A program made the translations under genes and the position numbers. Under the pieces are notes generated by a model. That model was not told where the DNA came from. It did not search any database and saw only the letters and a program-made list of their open reading frames with translations. Of a stretch of 64,000 nt of DNA, positions 1 to 11,207 are shown one piece after another (position 1 is the first letter of the stretch; the number at the start of each line of letters is the position of its first letter). The stretch is from Prillingera fragicola (lineage: Eukaryota; Basidiomycota; Tremellomycetes; Trichosporonales; Trichosporonaceae): assembly GCA_002335605.1 (NCBI GenBank), contig BEDY01000001.1, positions 2,294,001-2,358,000 of the forward strand. The letters run 5' to 3'.

Positions 1-501
1 CGCAACAAGCTTTGGCGGGCTGGCGGCGGCCGCAGTGCCAACACCAGCATGTCACCGTCACGGCACGCGGGAAAGAGTCGAAATAGTCGCGCAGACGCCG
101 AGGCCAAGAAACGCGCACGTGAAGCAGCCGAGTACGCCAACGCACCGGTCGCGAGGATTCCACGGCGTCCAAAGCTATTTAATGCACGCGGCACGGATGA
201 TGTCGCGCGAGTTCTTGGGCTGTGGGTCGAAAACGGCTGCCCGAAAGAGGGTGATGTCGCCAAAGTGACAAAGTATGTGGAGCAGTGTATTGGCGTTGGC
301 ATGAGTTGGGTTGATCATCTGTCAACACTGTTGAGATCACTTCGGGGCTCGATCCGTGAGACCTGCGGAAGGGAAGAGGATGTGCAGGAAGACGAGGCAG
401 AGGAGAAGCTGAGGAAGGCGTGGTGGGGCACATTTGACGCCACATTTGCGCTGGTGAGCAATGCAGTGGAAGAACACCTAGGAGCACCGCTTCGACTGTA
501 G
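1..501 (+). CDS. REV1: REV1 DNA polymerase, C-terminal end (5' partial)
   Basis: The frame is open from base 1 to the stop at 499-501, so this is the last 166 codons of a gene that begins outside the window. After a basic linker, the final ~105 residues resemble the REV1 C-terminal domain: an FN-x-x-x-D-V start, an L-x-x-W-V-E helix, a V-x-K-Y-V-E-x-C/L-I helix, and a last helix with W-x-x-x-F before the tail. In known REV1 proteins this four-helix bundle binds Rev7 and Y-family polymerases during translesion synthesis in the nucleus. The catalytic dCMP-transferase, BRCT and ubiquitin-binding parts are not in the window. The call rests on motif spacing recalled from animal and yeast REV1, so it is probable rather than certain. 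An internal ATG at 49 exists but is not needed as a start. Confidence 0.6.
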   Translation, partial: RNKLWRAGGGRSANTSMSPSRHAGKSRNSRADAEAKKRAREAAEYANAPVARIPRRPKLFNARGTDDVARVLGLWVENGCPKEGDVAKVTKYVEQCIGVGMSWVDHLSTLLRSLRGSIRETCGREEDVQEDEAEEKLRKAWWGTFDATFALVSNAVEEHLGAPLRL

Positions 502-1599
502 CTATAGTGCACTCATGTATGTGTATGTATGTGTAGTCATACGTTGGGCCGCAACGTATAGGCGTATAGGTTCACGATGGGGGAGGCCAGAGTTGATCAT
601 GTTGATGATGCCACCGAGGTTCACCTTGACCAAATGGTGTCCTTCAAGCAGGCATCACAGCCTCTTAACAGCTACGATGGTCCTATATCGCTAAGCTGCT
701 TGCTAAAAGTGAACAGTGCTTCGTCAATGCACGCTTACTGCGACAACTCAAGGCTGCCACCAGGGGCTTTGCATAACCTGCCACCTTTCCTGCCACAGAT
801 TCTTCTTTCAGTTCATGTTCTTATCTCTTGCCCTCACGCAATTCAGCCTCACTCGGAGCTACACACACCGAGCGGCACAATGCACGAGCTAGCAACTAAG
901 CGTCGTGGACATACCCGTCACCGAGGTCCCAGCGCTCATACCGCTCAAAGGCAGGGGGCGGGCTCGGCGGCCTTCGGGGAGTCAGCCCACGCCCGCTCTG
1001 GTCTATCCTGCCTTTCGCAGCCTACGAGCGGGTGTACTCACACGTATCCGACTGGCACGGGATCGGGGAGGGTCAGTTGGGGGCGAGAGTGGAGCTTGCG
1101 ACGAGGCGACATGGAGGACCAGGGCTGAGCGAGCGAGTCTGGCGACGAGAGCTGCTTGACACCCGAGATATTGGGCATGGCTGGAGGCTACCGCTTTGGA
1201 GGTGTAGAGTGCGATTCAAGGCGTGGTGATGCGTGCGGTGTGTGGGGTTGGCTGCGAGGTGGCGGGGCAGCATTGGGAGGACCGCGGGGTGGCGGCCGCG
1301 GGTGTGCGTCTTATAACCTTGCTGCATCGCTGGGACGACGTGTGAAGATGACACACCCAAGCACGGCTACCCCGCTGAGCTTCCCATCAGCATGAGGCTT
1401 GATCCAGCGCTTGCGTGTCTGTGTGAGTGGAGCAACGTGTGACCTGTGACCGTGTTATCAGGGGCCCAGACCATTACCTCGCAACACACACGCGGCCCAT
1501 TGTTACGTTTCGTGTATTCCAACAGCCTCTAGCAGTACATGCATAAACTCCCACCATCGCAGTCTCGCGGTCTCGTACTCACACACCCACAGTCACAGG
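502..1599. other. Intergenic, REV1 to RAD27 (convergent)
   Basis: About 1.1 kb lies between two converging genes. Short ORFs exist on both strands (for example 577-1128 +), but they show no domain, no splice-linked continuation and no biased composition. The stretch is GC-rich around 930-1310. It contains no tRNA-like or repeat structure that I can see. Confidence 0.6.
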
Positions 1600-3179
1600 C
1601 TACTTTTTCTTCTTGGCACCGCCCTTGGCCTTGTCGTCACCCTTGCGCTTGGCCGCGCTGCCCTTGCCAGCGGCGGGCTTTTTGCCGTCGTCGGCCTTGG
1701 GCTTGACGGTGAAGAACCCGTCGAGGCGGCCCTGCTGCTTGGCGGCAAGCATTTTGGCGAGCTTGGCTGCTCCACTGCGCACACGGTCCTCCCTGGTCGT
1801 CAGCTCTGCATGCCAGGCAAAACTTACTTGAAACCCTTCTCGCGGACCAAAAACTCGACCAGTCCCTCAACATCGGGCGCCTTCCACTCAACCTCGAGGT
1901 CGTCGCCCTTGACGACGTCAGGCGTGATGAACAGCTTCTTGGCCTCCTCCCAGGGCCAATGCTCGGGGATTTGCATGCCGGCACTGCTCTTGCCCTTTGC
2001 CTTCTTCTTCTTGGGCTTGGGCGACTTCTTCGGCGCCGGGATCTCGTCACCATCCGAGTTGATCATTGTGTCGCCTCCCTCCTCCGACTCGGGCTCGCTC
2101 TCCGACTCTTGCGCCGCGATCGCTGCGTTCTCCTCGGCCTTCTCGGCCATCTTGCCCTTGATAAACTTGACAATCTCCGCGAGGCTGCCATGCTCGCGCA
2201 TGAGCTTGAGGGCGGTCTTGGGTCCAACGCCCTTGACAGGCTCGAGATAATCGCAGCCGAGAAGAATACACAGCTCGATAAACTGGTCCATCGTCATATC
2301 CAGACCCTTGAGGGCCTCGTCGAGCCTGATCTCCGAGATTGGCATCTTCTTGGCCTCGCTAAAAGTGAGGTGGCGCAGAAGGATTGGCGTGTGGAAAGTC
2401 AAAGTGTCCATGTCCTCGGATCCAGCGGCGAACACCTGAAGCATGTCAGCACTGCACACTCCACAACGAACTCACCTTTCCGGAACGCGCCAGCTCGGCG
2501 CACTGAGCCTCGGCCTCTCCTGGTGCCGTCACAACGGGAATGCCCATGAGCGTGAGCAGGCGCTTGCACTCCTCGTTGTGCTCCTTGGTGACGCGCACTT
2601 GACGACGCGACATGCGATCAATGTCCTCGGCCGTACCGACCTCGCGTGCCTCCTCCTCGGCAGACTTGGCCTCTTCGCGCTTGCCAAAACGCTGCTTCAG
2701 CTGCCATGTCAGCAGAAAATTGTCTTGGGTGCACTTACGACACCCGACTTGAGCTCTGGTGGCTTTCCGTCAAACACATAGCATGGTTTGATGCCATGAT
2801 CTACCATTCGAATCGTTCGATAGAAGAATCCCATTAAATGACTGCAGTCAGCATACAGAACTGTCAATAGCATACCTCGTGACTTCTCCGCTTTCATTCA
2901 TGAGCATCTGACCATCCTGCTGGCGCACCGCAATGAGAAACTGGTAGATGGACCTGCTCGTCAGTGACGTGTCACGAAGGCGACCCACATTGACGCATCG
3001 ATAGCAACCTTGCGGCCGAAAAGCTTAAACGATCAGCTGCCACCACAAGACCAATACCCACCGTCTTCATCTCGTGGTCGCGCATCGCCTTTGGCGCGTT
3101 CTCGCTGAGCAGCGCCGTGAGACCTGACGTGTGAGCGGCGACGTCAGGTGCAACGGCGCGACCTACCTTTAATACCCAT
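1600..3179 (-). CDS. RAD27: Flap endonuclease 1 (RAD27/FEN1)
   Basis: Structure-specific 5' flap nuclease for Okazaki-fragment maturation and long-patch base-excision repair in the nucleus. Eight exons: 3179-3167, 3123-3062, 3023-2989, 2953-2876, 2841-2739, 2700-2476, 2435-1828 and 1792-1600, giving 438 residues. The first exon is only 13 nt and encodes the invariant M-G-I-K start. Visible catalytic features are the AIDAS motif (D34), [13 protein letters not shown] (D180, D182) and the CDYL helix-hairpin-helix region (D234, KGVGPKTA). A PCNA-binding box, Q395-x-x-L-x-x-F-F, precedes a Lys-rich tail. About 55-60 extra residues (acidic, then Lys-rich; roughly 266-326) sit between the hairpin region and the WPWEEAK helix, making it longer than the ~380 residues of yeast or human FEN1. 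Family assignment is very secure. The last junction was chosen because it restores the E-D-R-V-R-S-G motif. Confidence 0.96.
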
Positions 3180-3470
3180 GTTGAGAGATCAGAGCACTTG
3201 AGAGAAGCGACTAGCTGTTCTAGATGCGCTGATGTTCAGGCGACTCGGCTAAAAACGACCGTATAAATGTTAAAAGCAACAAAGAGACGGTGACATTAGA
3301 ATATTGATGCGCGACTGACTGGACTGACGCGAGGTGGAGGTCGGTTGCTTCCGCCCCTGAGTCAGTAGTGCGCGCGGAACCATATTTGGCTGGTGCTTGT
3401 TGGTGGTGCTCTCAGTGAAGTGTGTCATGCTATTCTACAGCTGTAAACAATAATCTATGGTTTCAATCGC

Positions 3471-4778
3471 CTAGTACCCTGCCAGATCCAGCGCACTAAT
3501 GTACTGCGACATGGGGGTTTCCTCGTCCTCTTCGTCTTCCTCTTCTTCCTCGTCTTCGTCTTCGTCCTCTTCTTCTTCAGACATGTCTTCCTCGTCTCCT
3601 TCTCCCTCCTCATTGTCTTCGTCTCCGCTATCCTCTTTTTCGTCACTAACCGCAGACTCATTATCGTCACCGTATGGTAGTGGAGATCGTATGTCCTCGG
3701 GACTAGCTTGCTCGACTTCGCCCCACCGCAAGGCGCTGCTTCCTACGGCAGTGTTGACCTGCGGCTCGCCCTCGTGGAAAGACACCTTGTGTTGTGGTGC
3801 TCGTGGAGCCTCTGACGGCGTCACACTAGTTGGAGAATCGTCCCCAGTCAAGCGTGGTGATGCTGGTCGGGGTTTGTCGGTCGTGGCTATGCGCTGTAAT
3901 GGTGCGTTTGACGTAGATCTCCACAAACCAGACTTGGGTTGTGGTGGAGGAAGTGGAGTCGGAGGAACAGGGGCGAACGTGAGACGCATGCTCGGATGTC
4001 TCCGCGCGGTGAGAGGATTGGGGAATGGAAGCGAGACTGAACCATTGCTCGATACGCTCGCACCCGAGGCTGCCCGTTCGCTGCGCGTGGTTGCCACAGG
4101 TGTGGTTCCTTTCGACGACTGTGCCGTCGAGCCGAATGTCGTTGCGGGCCACAGCCAAGACGGGTACGGTGGAGGAGGGAGAGCAAGAGCTGGCCCAGTG
4201 TCATCCTTGCTAGGGCTTGTAGACAAGTAGGATGTGAGGAACGGAACCAAAGGAAGGTCGTCGTGGTCTGGTTCGAATCTGACCATCAGCAGCAGTTCGA
4301 GCAGTAAGCGCCCTTACCGGTAGATCTCGTTGACGATGCTATCAGCGTCCCAACCCTGCAGCTTGCGAAGACACGCTATGATCAAAGTAGTGTGCGAGTT
4401 TCCGTCAATATCTGCTAGGTAGATGGGATACGCGGCCGGGTTGAGGAGCGTCTGCGGTTAGAATGGTCACGACTCGCTGACCCTCACCTTTAGAACTTCG
4501 CTAACTTCTGCACGCTCCATGCCGAGCGCCTCTTCGCCCATGCGATCCGCCTTGATCCATTGGAGCTCTATTCCTCTCCTCTTTGTCCATGAAGACAACG
4601 GGTCATCTTCCTTTGGCGCCTTCTTGCGAAGACACACCAAGGTCTTGATGCCTAGCCGAGCCAGAAACGGTGCGTTGCGGGCTGCTGGAATGGAGCCTCG
4701 ATACAAGATTTGTGACTGGTCTGCGTCTGTCCCCAGGGGTGCCGCGACGATGGCAAAGTGGTAAGGAGGGGTGAGCAT
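3471..4778 (-). CDS. OCA/SIW14-like tyrosine phosphatase family protein, probably catalytically dead
   Basis: Exons 4778-4488, 4451-4318 and 4278-3471 encode 410 residues. Residues ~1-155 follow the atypical PFA-DSP/OCA fold: a PPYHFAIV start, YRGSIPAARN, a KTLVCLR strand, KEDDPLSSW, a ..IQLQWIKA-like strand, then the P-loop region and ACLRKLQGW, ending in RFEPDHDD. Where active relatives carry H-C-x5-R, this protein reads A-D-I-D-G-N-S-H-T-T, so both the nucleophilic Cys and the Arg are absent. The C-terminal ~250 residues are Pro/Ser-rich and end in a long Glu/Asp run. SIW14/OCA relatives act on inositol pyrophosphates or in cell-cycle arrest signalling; here a binding or scaffold role is inferred. 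I start at 4778 because the protein then begins with the conserved PPYHF segment; an upstream ATG at 4937 would add 53 unconserved residues. Confidence 0.82.
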
Positions 4779-5390
4779 TGAATGGGGGTCGGCTGCGAGC
4801 GGCGAGTGCCGGCCGCAGGTTGAGGTTTGTGCAGACACGATGTCGTGCATCAACGAGGCAGTCGTACACAAGAGTGCATCTAACAACGGGAATATAGCCA
4901 CGTGGCAGTGATGATCAGGGACGGAGGCATAATACACTCATCCAGGGCTGCCCGGTGTACGGCTCGGCGGCTCGGCCCAGGGCGACGCTGGCAGTGAGGG
5001 TGGGGGGCCGAGGAAAGGAGGGAAGGTGACCAGGAAAAATGACGTCTGTCCTGGTTCCTGTCTTCCTCATGGGCCTTGGCCTCATCAACAAACTCTGTAT
5101 GTGCTACTATTGCTACTTGCACGGCGACCGACTACTTGGTCAAGATCGACAGACATCTGGCCACAGTCTAGTTCTTTCTCTTCTCAGTTGTTTTCTCTCT
5201 TCTTTCTTCTTGCCTTTCCCCTCATGCTCGTCTGTTAATACCCACCACTCTCACTCTCTCTGTCATTCACTCAAGCATCAAAACTTGCGGCCACACCGTG
5301 ACTGCGCGTTAGGGCACACTGCGACGCCCAACTCTCCGGCCATCACTTCCCCCACCACAAACATTCATCATCGTCGCCGTCGCCACCTAA
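4779..5390. promoter_or_regulatory. Divergent promoter region, OCA-like gene / oxidoreductase-fusion gene
   Basis: About 610 bp separate two divergently transcribed starts. The part from ~5155 to 5390 is strongly pyrimidine-rich on the + strand (TCTTTCTCT-type runs and CCACTCTCACTCTCT-like tracts). This fits a 5' leader of the + strand gene. No clear TATA box was found. Confidence 0.45.
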
Positions 5391-8300
5391 ATGCCAAAAC
5401 CAGGTTTCTTCAAATCCGTCCTCGGCAAACCGTCCAGGAGCTATGCAGACTCTTACGTCGCACCGTACGATGAACCATCCTCACCGTCAAACTATGGCTT
5501 CCCCCGCGGTGCTTACGGTTATCAGCAGGCTGGACCGAGTCGTTCACCTCGTTCTTCCTTGTCCTACTCTGGGGGCTACCAGCCTCTAGACCACATCGAA
5601 ATTCCTCGTTCGTCATTCTCAGAGCTAGGCATAGCCCCTTCCTCGCCCAAGACAAGGCGCGCGCGGCGCTCGCCGAGCGACAGTGCCTTGGGAGAGCAGG
5701 CTCGCACGAGCCGAACTCGTCCGCCGCCTCGACATGTCCAGATCCTGACACCCAGCGCAGAAGATGAAATATACTTCGACGAGGATGCTGTCGTTGGTAG
5801 CAGGACAAACCCACCGGCAAGATCTAGCCACGGTAGTCGGAAACCGCGTCGCCGAGAAGTGCACGACGTCTCGGAGGAGTCGGGTGGGGATTCGGCAGTA
5901 GCTACAGTGGTTCCGACTCGCACACCTGCATCACGACCTCGACCGACTCGAAACACGCATACCCAGGATGTGAGGAAGACGCATCGCATTGTCGAAAAAC
6001 CGGCGCCGTTAGAAAATCGGCCAGCGTCGTCAGATACGCTTGTGTCCGGAAGCTCGACATCACCGGCGAGTTCCGTCTTGCTGTCTCCGACAATGCAAAC
6101 CCATTCACCGGCGAAACGGACGACAAAGCTCGCAAGAGAAACTCATGACTCATACAACGACGAGGTTGTCACGCCAAAGCCACCTCCCCCACAGGCAGCA
6201 TCACCGTCTCCTCCGTTGTCTGGCGGCACAACACCTAAGGCATCGCCTCCCATAGCTATAGCAGCACCAACTGCCTCGCGAGTCGGTCAACCTGCAAGAC
6301 TAGTCCCGTTGCCTTATGCGCCTACGCCTCCTCCCGCTCACGTCTTGGCCGCGGCGCTGGCTGCAGCCCCCGCCGCAGTGCCAAAGGTCACCGTCAACGA
6401 CAGCGACTCTGAGTCTGACACCTTTTACACGCCCCGATCATCATTTTACTATGACCCAGATGAAGAAGACTCGGAGGACGATGCCGAGACTCCGGGGGCA
6501 CAGGTTACTGATCTGCCTGTGCTCCAGCTCCAGCCTCCGACGCCTTCCCTCACTATCGACAACATGTCGTCGCCTTTCAACGAGGATGTGTCCGAGTTTC
6601 TCTCTCCAAACTCTGCGCATGGTATGCCAACGAGGATTCCGGAGGTTGAGCCCGAGTATGAAGAGCCAACGCCAGAGTCAGACACCGAGTCAAAGTACGA
6701 GGACCCCGAGTACACGCCAGTCGTTCAGCAGGAACCACTGCATGAGCGGCACATTGATACAGAGTCCGAGTCCGAGCCGGACGCGCCAGGTGGTGTCACC
6801 GCGACCCCGGAGCACTCGTCACCCCCTCGACCGCCTCCCAAGTCTCCTTTGCGGAAGCCGTCCAAACGCCAGTCTCGAGATGGTCGCGTGCGCAACGCGC
6901 AGATGACGGTTCTGAATGGGCCATCGCCTCAAGGGGAACTTGTTCTGGAGCGCCCATCGAGCAGGATGACGCAGCGGTCGTCCGCCACGGAGCGTCCGTC
7001 CAGTAGGGCGACGGAGAGGCCACCTAGTAGGGCGACGGAGAGGCCACCTAGTAGGGCAACGGAGAGGCCGCTTAGTAGGGCGGCGGAGAGGCCACCTAGT
7101 AGGGCAGCTGAGCAGCCCCCTAGTAGGGTAGCAGAGCGCCCACCTAGTAGGTCATCACGCCCGTTAACGCGATCCATATCTACCAGCAACGCGCCTTCCC
7201 TCTCACGAACGTCATCTGTCGCCTCAGCCCCACTTCTTAAGGCATGCCGGTCGACGCGGCCTGCCAAGGCCAAGGTTTTGCCAAAGACACCATCAGAGAT
7301 CGGCCACTCGGTCATGGTTCACGGGCGCCAGAACTCGTACCAAGAGTCAGAGGTCTCGCAAGCCTACTCCACAGCGTCCGCGCCACCGCAGCCTGATGGT
7401 CGACCGATCGAGGGTGTGCGGGCTGCTGGCTTTGGCAAGGGCGGCTGGGCTGCTGCCAGTGCTGCACCAGTCGTCATGTACATGCCATCTGGATCGCACG
7501 ACGGCTGGGCTGCCTTCCAGCCACTGCCACCGAGGTCTCGCTTCAGCCCGCTTCCGCGGTCGTCATCCAACTTTTCGCAAGAGGGTTCGTCAGGCAGCGC
7601 CTACAGTGCAAGCGTTAGTGCAACAGGCAGCTCGCTTCGCGGATCGCAGAGCATGGGCATGCCGCCCATGCCTGGCCGCTTCCCGAGTCCCCGGAACAGC
7701 TTCAGCAGCCAAGCCAGCGGTGGTCGCCATGCTGAGGGTCCCAGCCCTCGGGGCAGCGTCAGCAGCCCTCACCAATTGTCACCACTTCACAGTCCGAGGA
7801 GCGCGACCCCAGTGCACAGCCCACTGAGCACTCCTCCTGATGCGATCCAACCGCCAGTGGCCGAGGATAGCGATTCAGAGTCTGAAGAAGACGAGTTGCC
7901 GAGTCGGTCGTACGCCAAGGCCTCACCACCTATCTTACCCAATCATGCAAACCAACAGCCACAAATGCCTGTCTATGACGGTCGTCAATCCTTTGACTAT
8001 GCCAGCGAGCACCCAACAAGTGCGCACACCAGTGCCCACTCGTCACCGCACAAGTATGATGGATCCGGTCAACAGCAACGCTGGGTGGCTCCAGCCTATG
8101 ATCCATACGCCGACGAACGAGCACGCAGCGAGCTTGCGCCTCGCCTCTTCGACGACCGCCTTGTTGCGCGCTCTGAAACAATGTCTCCAGAGCGCATGCG
8201 CCACATGTCGCTTCCACCAGGTTCTGGCCCTCCCTCTCTGTCGTCGGCATCATCTTACTCACGCCGGTCGTCGCTTCGGGATGTATTCAGGCCATCATCA

Positions 8301-10110
8301 CCACCCCCGCCTGTTCCACCTATACCTAAATCTCCTCGCCTGCCTATCGTCCCGATGGAGATCCCTCTCGACCCCGTGCTCGCGCCATCGCTGCGTCCCA
8401 CGTCACCAGCCATGTCTGGCGCGTCTGGCATGTCTGGAATGTCGTCACCGTACGACGACGCAGCACGAGCACACGCACGACGCATCAGCTTTGCCCCTCA
8501 CCCGCGTCTTGACCGCCCCAGCTCGCTCAACCCAGACCAGATTACGTTCCTGCCTGAGATGTCCATCCAGGACTCGAACAAGCTCTACATGTCTCCACCG
8601 CCATCAGAGTCGGGGCGCAAGAGGCTATCCTCTGACATAGGGCCGCGAACTGGCAGCATGTCGCGTTCGGGCAGTGTGCTCGGCAGACGCGGACCAACGT
8701 CGGACTCGGGCCGCAGCGATGACGCACAGACTATTCGCCGTCCAGGCTCGTCTGCCAGCCAGCGCCCTATCCTGCTCAATGATCATTTGGGGCCGAACAT
8801 GGATCGGCCTCTGATGGAAAGCCATGGCCGGGAACAGACTCACTTCAATGGCTACACGTGAGTTGACAGCTGCATACGTGTACTGACCCTGCAGCGGTCT
8901 TGTGCTCCCAAAAGGTGGCAGCTATAAGCCTAGCAAGGCGCCATTGACCACCACCAAGATGATTGACCCGCGTCTCTTGGGCACGCCACATGCTGCCATG
9001 GCAGCTATCACCCTCTCATCGAGTCTACACACACACCACCTTAAGAACAAGGAGGCACCGACGCCAATGCACTTGCGGCACAACTTGCCTCCACCCGTCG
9101 ACTTTTCCAGTCATATCAGGCCACCAAGCAAAATTGGCCACGCGCAGATTCTCGTGCAGGTCTACGCTGTAGCTGTCGACTATCTCGACGTCGCGGCTCT
9201 TGACCACAAAACGCCTCACGATGTCGGCAAGTGGATTCCGGGCCGCAGCTTTGTCGGCCGCTGCCTGGCTGTCGGCGGGGACGAAAAGGATATTGTCCGT
9301 GGCGATGTGGTCATGGGCCTGCTCGATATTAAGAAGAGCGGCGCCCTGTGCGAGTACATGGCCATTGAGCGGAGGCGTGCGGCGCGAGCGCCCATCTTGT
9401 CTTCGTTGACGCTTGAGGAGCTGGCCGCGTTGCCTGCACAGGGTATTGCCGCCCACCGTGCGCTCCGCGGCGTCCTCACTCGGGGCACACGCGCGCTCGT
9501 CATGGATGCCAACCTTGGTGTGCAGGCGCTCATGTGCCAAGAAATGTCACGTGCAGGTGTAGCAGTCACGGCGGTCATTGGCGGCGGCGAGGGCCACGCC
9601 GAGGCCCAAGCTGCGTGCATGACTAACGGCGCCCGCGGGGTGCTTACCGGCTCGCCGGCGGCGGTGCTCCTGTCCCTCGACGAGGGCATCTTTGACCTCG
9701 TCGTGGACACGCGCGGGGGTGTAGCTGTCGACGAAGCTGCACGCCGCGCACTCACCGACGGCGGACGCATCATCTCGCTTGCCCCGCCCTCGCCGTCGTC
9801 GAAGGAAATAAAACGCCCACGCACCCCGGAGAGACGCCGGAGCATGGGCTTCCTGCGCGGCCTGGGCAAGCGGCACGGATTCAAAAATATAACCGTCGAC
9901 TACGTCCAGCCTGCTGGCGCGGGCGAGCCCGAAGTCGACACGTCGGGCCAGGACTGCCGAGATGTGCTCGACGAGCCTGCGCTTGCGGCGCTGCGGCCTT
10001 GTGTGGCCAAAGTGGTGCCATTTGAGCGCGGCGCAAGCGTGTTCACGCCTGGTCTGGGTAGGGAGGGCGTGGATAGGTTGGGGACATCGGTGGTTAGGAT
10101 TGTCAACTAG
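5391..10110 (+). CDS. Large Ser/Pro-rich protein with C-terminal MDR-type oxidoreductase domain
   Basis: Exons 5391-8857 and 8895-10110 give 1,560 residues. The 37-nt intron has a GTGAGT donor and CTGCAG acceptor, and restores a Thr codon. Residues 1 to ~1,160 are low-complexity Ser/Pro/Arg with acidic islands and an eight-residue tandem repeat (consensus ERPPSRAT, ~520-590). From ~1,200 on, the protein resembles the medium-chain dehydrogenase/quinone oxidoreductase fold: a GroES-like part (ILVQVYAVAVDYLDVAAL, a PGRSFVGR segment, GDVVMGL, GALCEYM), LPAQGIAAHRAL, and a Rossmann-like half ending in SVVRIV. The dinucleotide loop is degenerate (ALVMDANLGVQAL), and a Lys/Arg-rich insert interrupts the domain near its C-terminus. 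A catalytic zinc site is not evident. It may therefore be regulatory rather than enzymatic. I do not recognise a named orthologue. Confidence 0.8.
6948..7160 (+). repeat. 24-nt tandem repeat inside coding sequence
   Basis: About seven to nine imperfect copies of a 24-nt unit, phased with the reading frame of the 5391-10110 gene. Each encodes a variant of E-R-P-P-S-R-A-T. The copies from 6990 to 7150 are closest (units beginning GAGAGGCCACCTAGTAGG), with single-base drift; outer copies are more diverged. Such in-frame repeats can change copy number between strains. Confidence 0.85.
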
Positions 10111-10440
10111 GAGAGTCAGACCATGCATGCATTATAATTCAGTGTGTGCGACTTGGGCATGACTCTGCATATTTAGGTGTTCTCGCAGATTCAAGTGGCA
10201 AGTCAGGGATCTTGGCACTGCGCTAGTCAAGGGCATTCTCAGGACTGCCGCAAGGTGTGTGTACTGCGCAAACGTGGGAGGGTGGGCAAGTCTTGGCGGC
10301 ATACGCGTCCTGTGGTACTATCGTACTATCATACATGATGATGGAATTATGTGGTTGGTGGTAAAGATAATGGATGCGAGGGAGGCAATGTACATGATAC
10401 AGGATGAGATACACTTCGGACAGATGATGTCTGGTTCGCT
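10111..10440. other. Convergent intergenic region
   Basis: 330 bp between the 3' ends of the oxidoreductase-fusion gene and the PalI-like gene. It is AT-richer than its neighbours (TACATGATGATGG-type sequence), consistent with 3' ends of both transcripts. No gene seen. Confidence 0.5.
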
Positions 10441-11207
10441 TCAAACGGATACCTTTTCGATTTGTGGTGACGCAGCAGTATTCCCTCGCTTGCGAGCATA
10501 GCGATCCACAGCGACAGCAGCCTGCGCAATCAGAATGAACGCCCCTCGCAGTCCGTCTCTGGTATACCGCCACAGGACTTTGGGGTTGCGAAACAGCTCA
10601 TGTGTGGCAGCCGAGGCTCCCCACAGACACGCCGTTCCAGCTGCGACGAGCCCGCCAGCAGGTCCAAGGGAGTAGGATAGCTCTTCAAAATGGGCGTCGA
10701 GAGACCGTGTAACTTTGAGAAAGACGAGGCCCTCACAGATCGTTGCTGTGAGTGCAAGGGCGAAGGCTATCGGCCCGCCGTGGTTGGCGACCATTGCCAC
10801 GAGCCTTCTTGGAAGAGTGGCACACAAGCGAGGCAGCTGGGTTGCGCACTTTGTGGTCATTCCGAAGCCGATTGTACCGAGAGCAAGAACCACTGCAATG
10901 GGGTGCAGCACAAATGCCGTTGTGAGTCTGTTGATTGGAGTTGAGATCTCAAGACCGACAGCTCGCAAGTCATAGCCGATGGAGGGCTTGTCGCAGGCAT
11001 GGCCGTGGCAAGCGCCAAACATGCCCAGGCGATGCTCAAGGCCTGCATCGAGAGTGAGAAAGTACAGGCGGCGGTCTACTGGTGCACAGACTCGATTGTC
11101 AGTCATGTTGACGGCCAGGAAAGCTTACTTGAAGCGACGGCGATGAGGGTAGCGCCGAGCGCCAACAACAGTATGCTGAGCCCATGCGCGTTGAACGAAT
11201 ATCGCAT
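10441..11207 (-). CDS. PalI/Rim9/SUR7-type four-span membrane protein
   Basis: Exons 11207-11129 and 11078-10441 encode 238 residues. The N-terminal exon encodes a hydrophobic helix (G-L-S-I-L-L-L-A-L-G-A-T-L-I-A-V-A). It is followed by an extracellular loop with G-A-C-x-G-x-A-C and then IGYDLRAVG, the Cys-pair signature of the PalI/SUR7 superfamily. Three further hydrophobic segments follow (FVLHPIAVVLALGTI, GGPIAFALALTATICEGLV, LGPAGGLVAAGTACLWGA), then a basic cytoplasmic tail. Family members act at the plasma membrane in ambient-pH sensing (Rim9/PalI) or as eisosome and cortical proteins (Sur7). Which subgroup this is cannot be told here. An in-frame TGA lies upstream of the chosen ATG, which fixes the start. 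Confidence 0.75.

Noticed and set aside
577..1128. 183-codon ORF on the + strand between REV1 and RAD27
   Set aside because: No domain, unbiased composition with many Cys/His/Ser typical of chance ORFs in GC-rich DNA, and no supporting splice sites.
4779..4937. Upstream in-frame ATG (4937) for the OCA-like protein
   Set aside because: The added 53 residues look like leader sequence; the conserved protein starts at the ATG at 4778.
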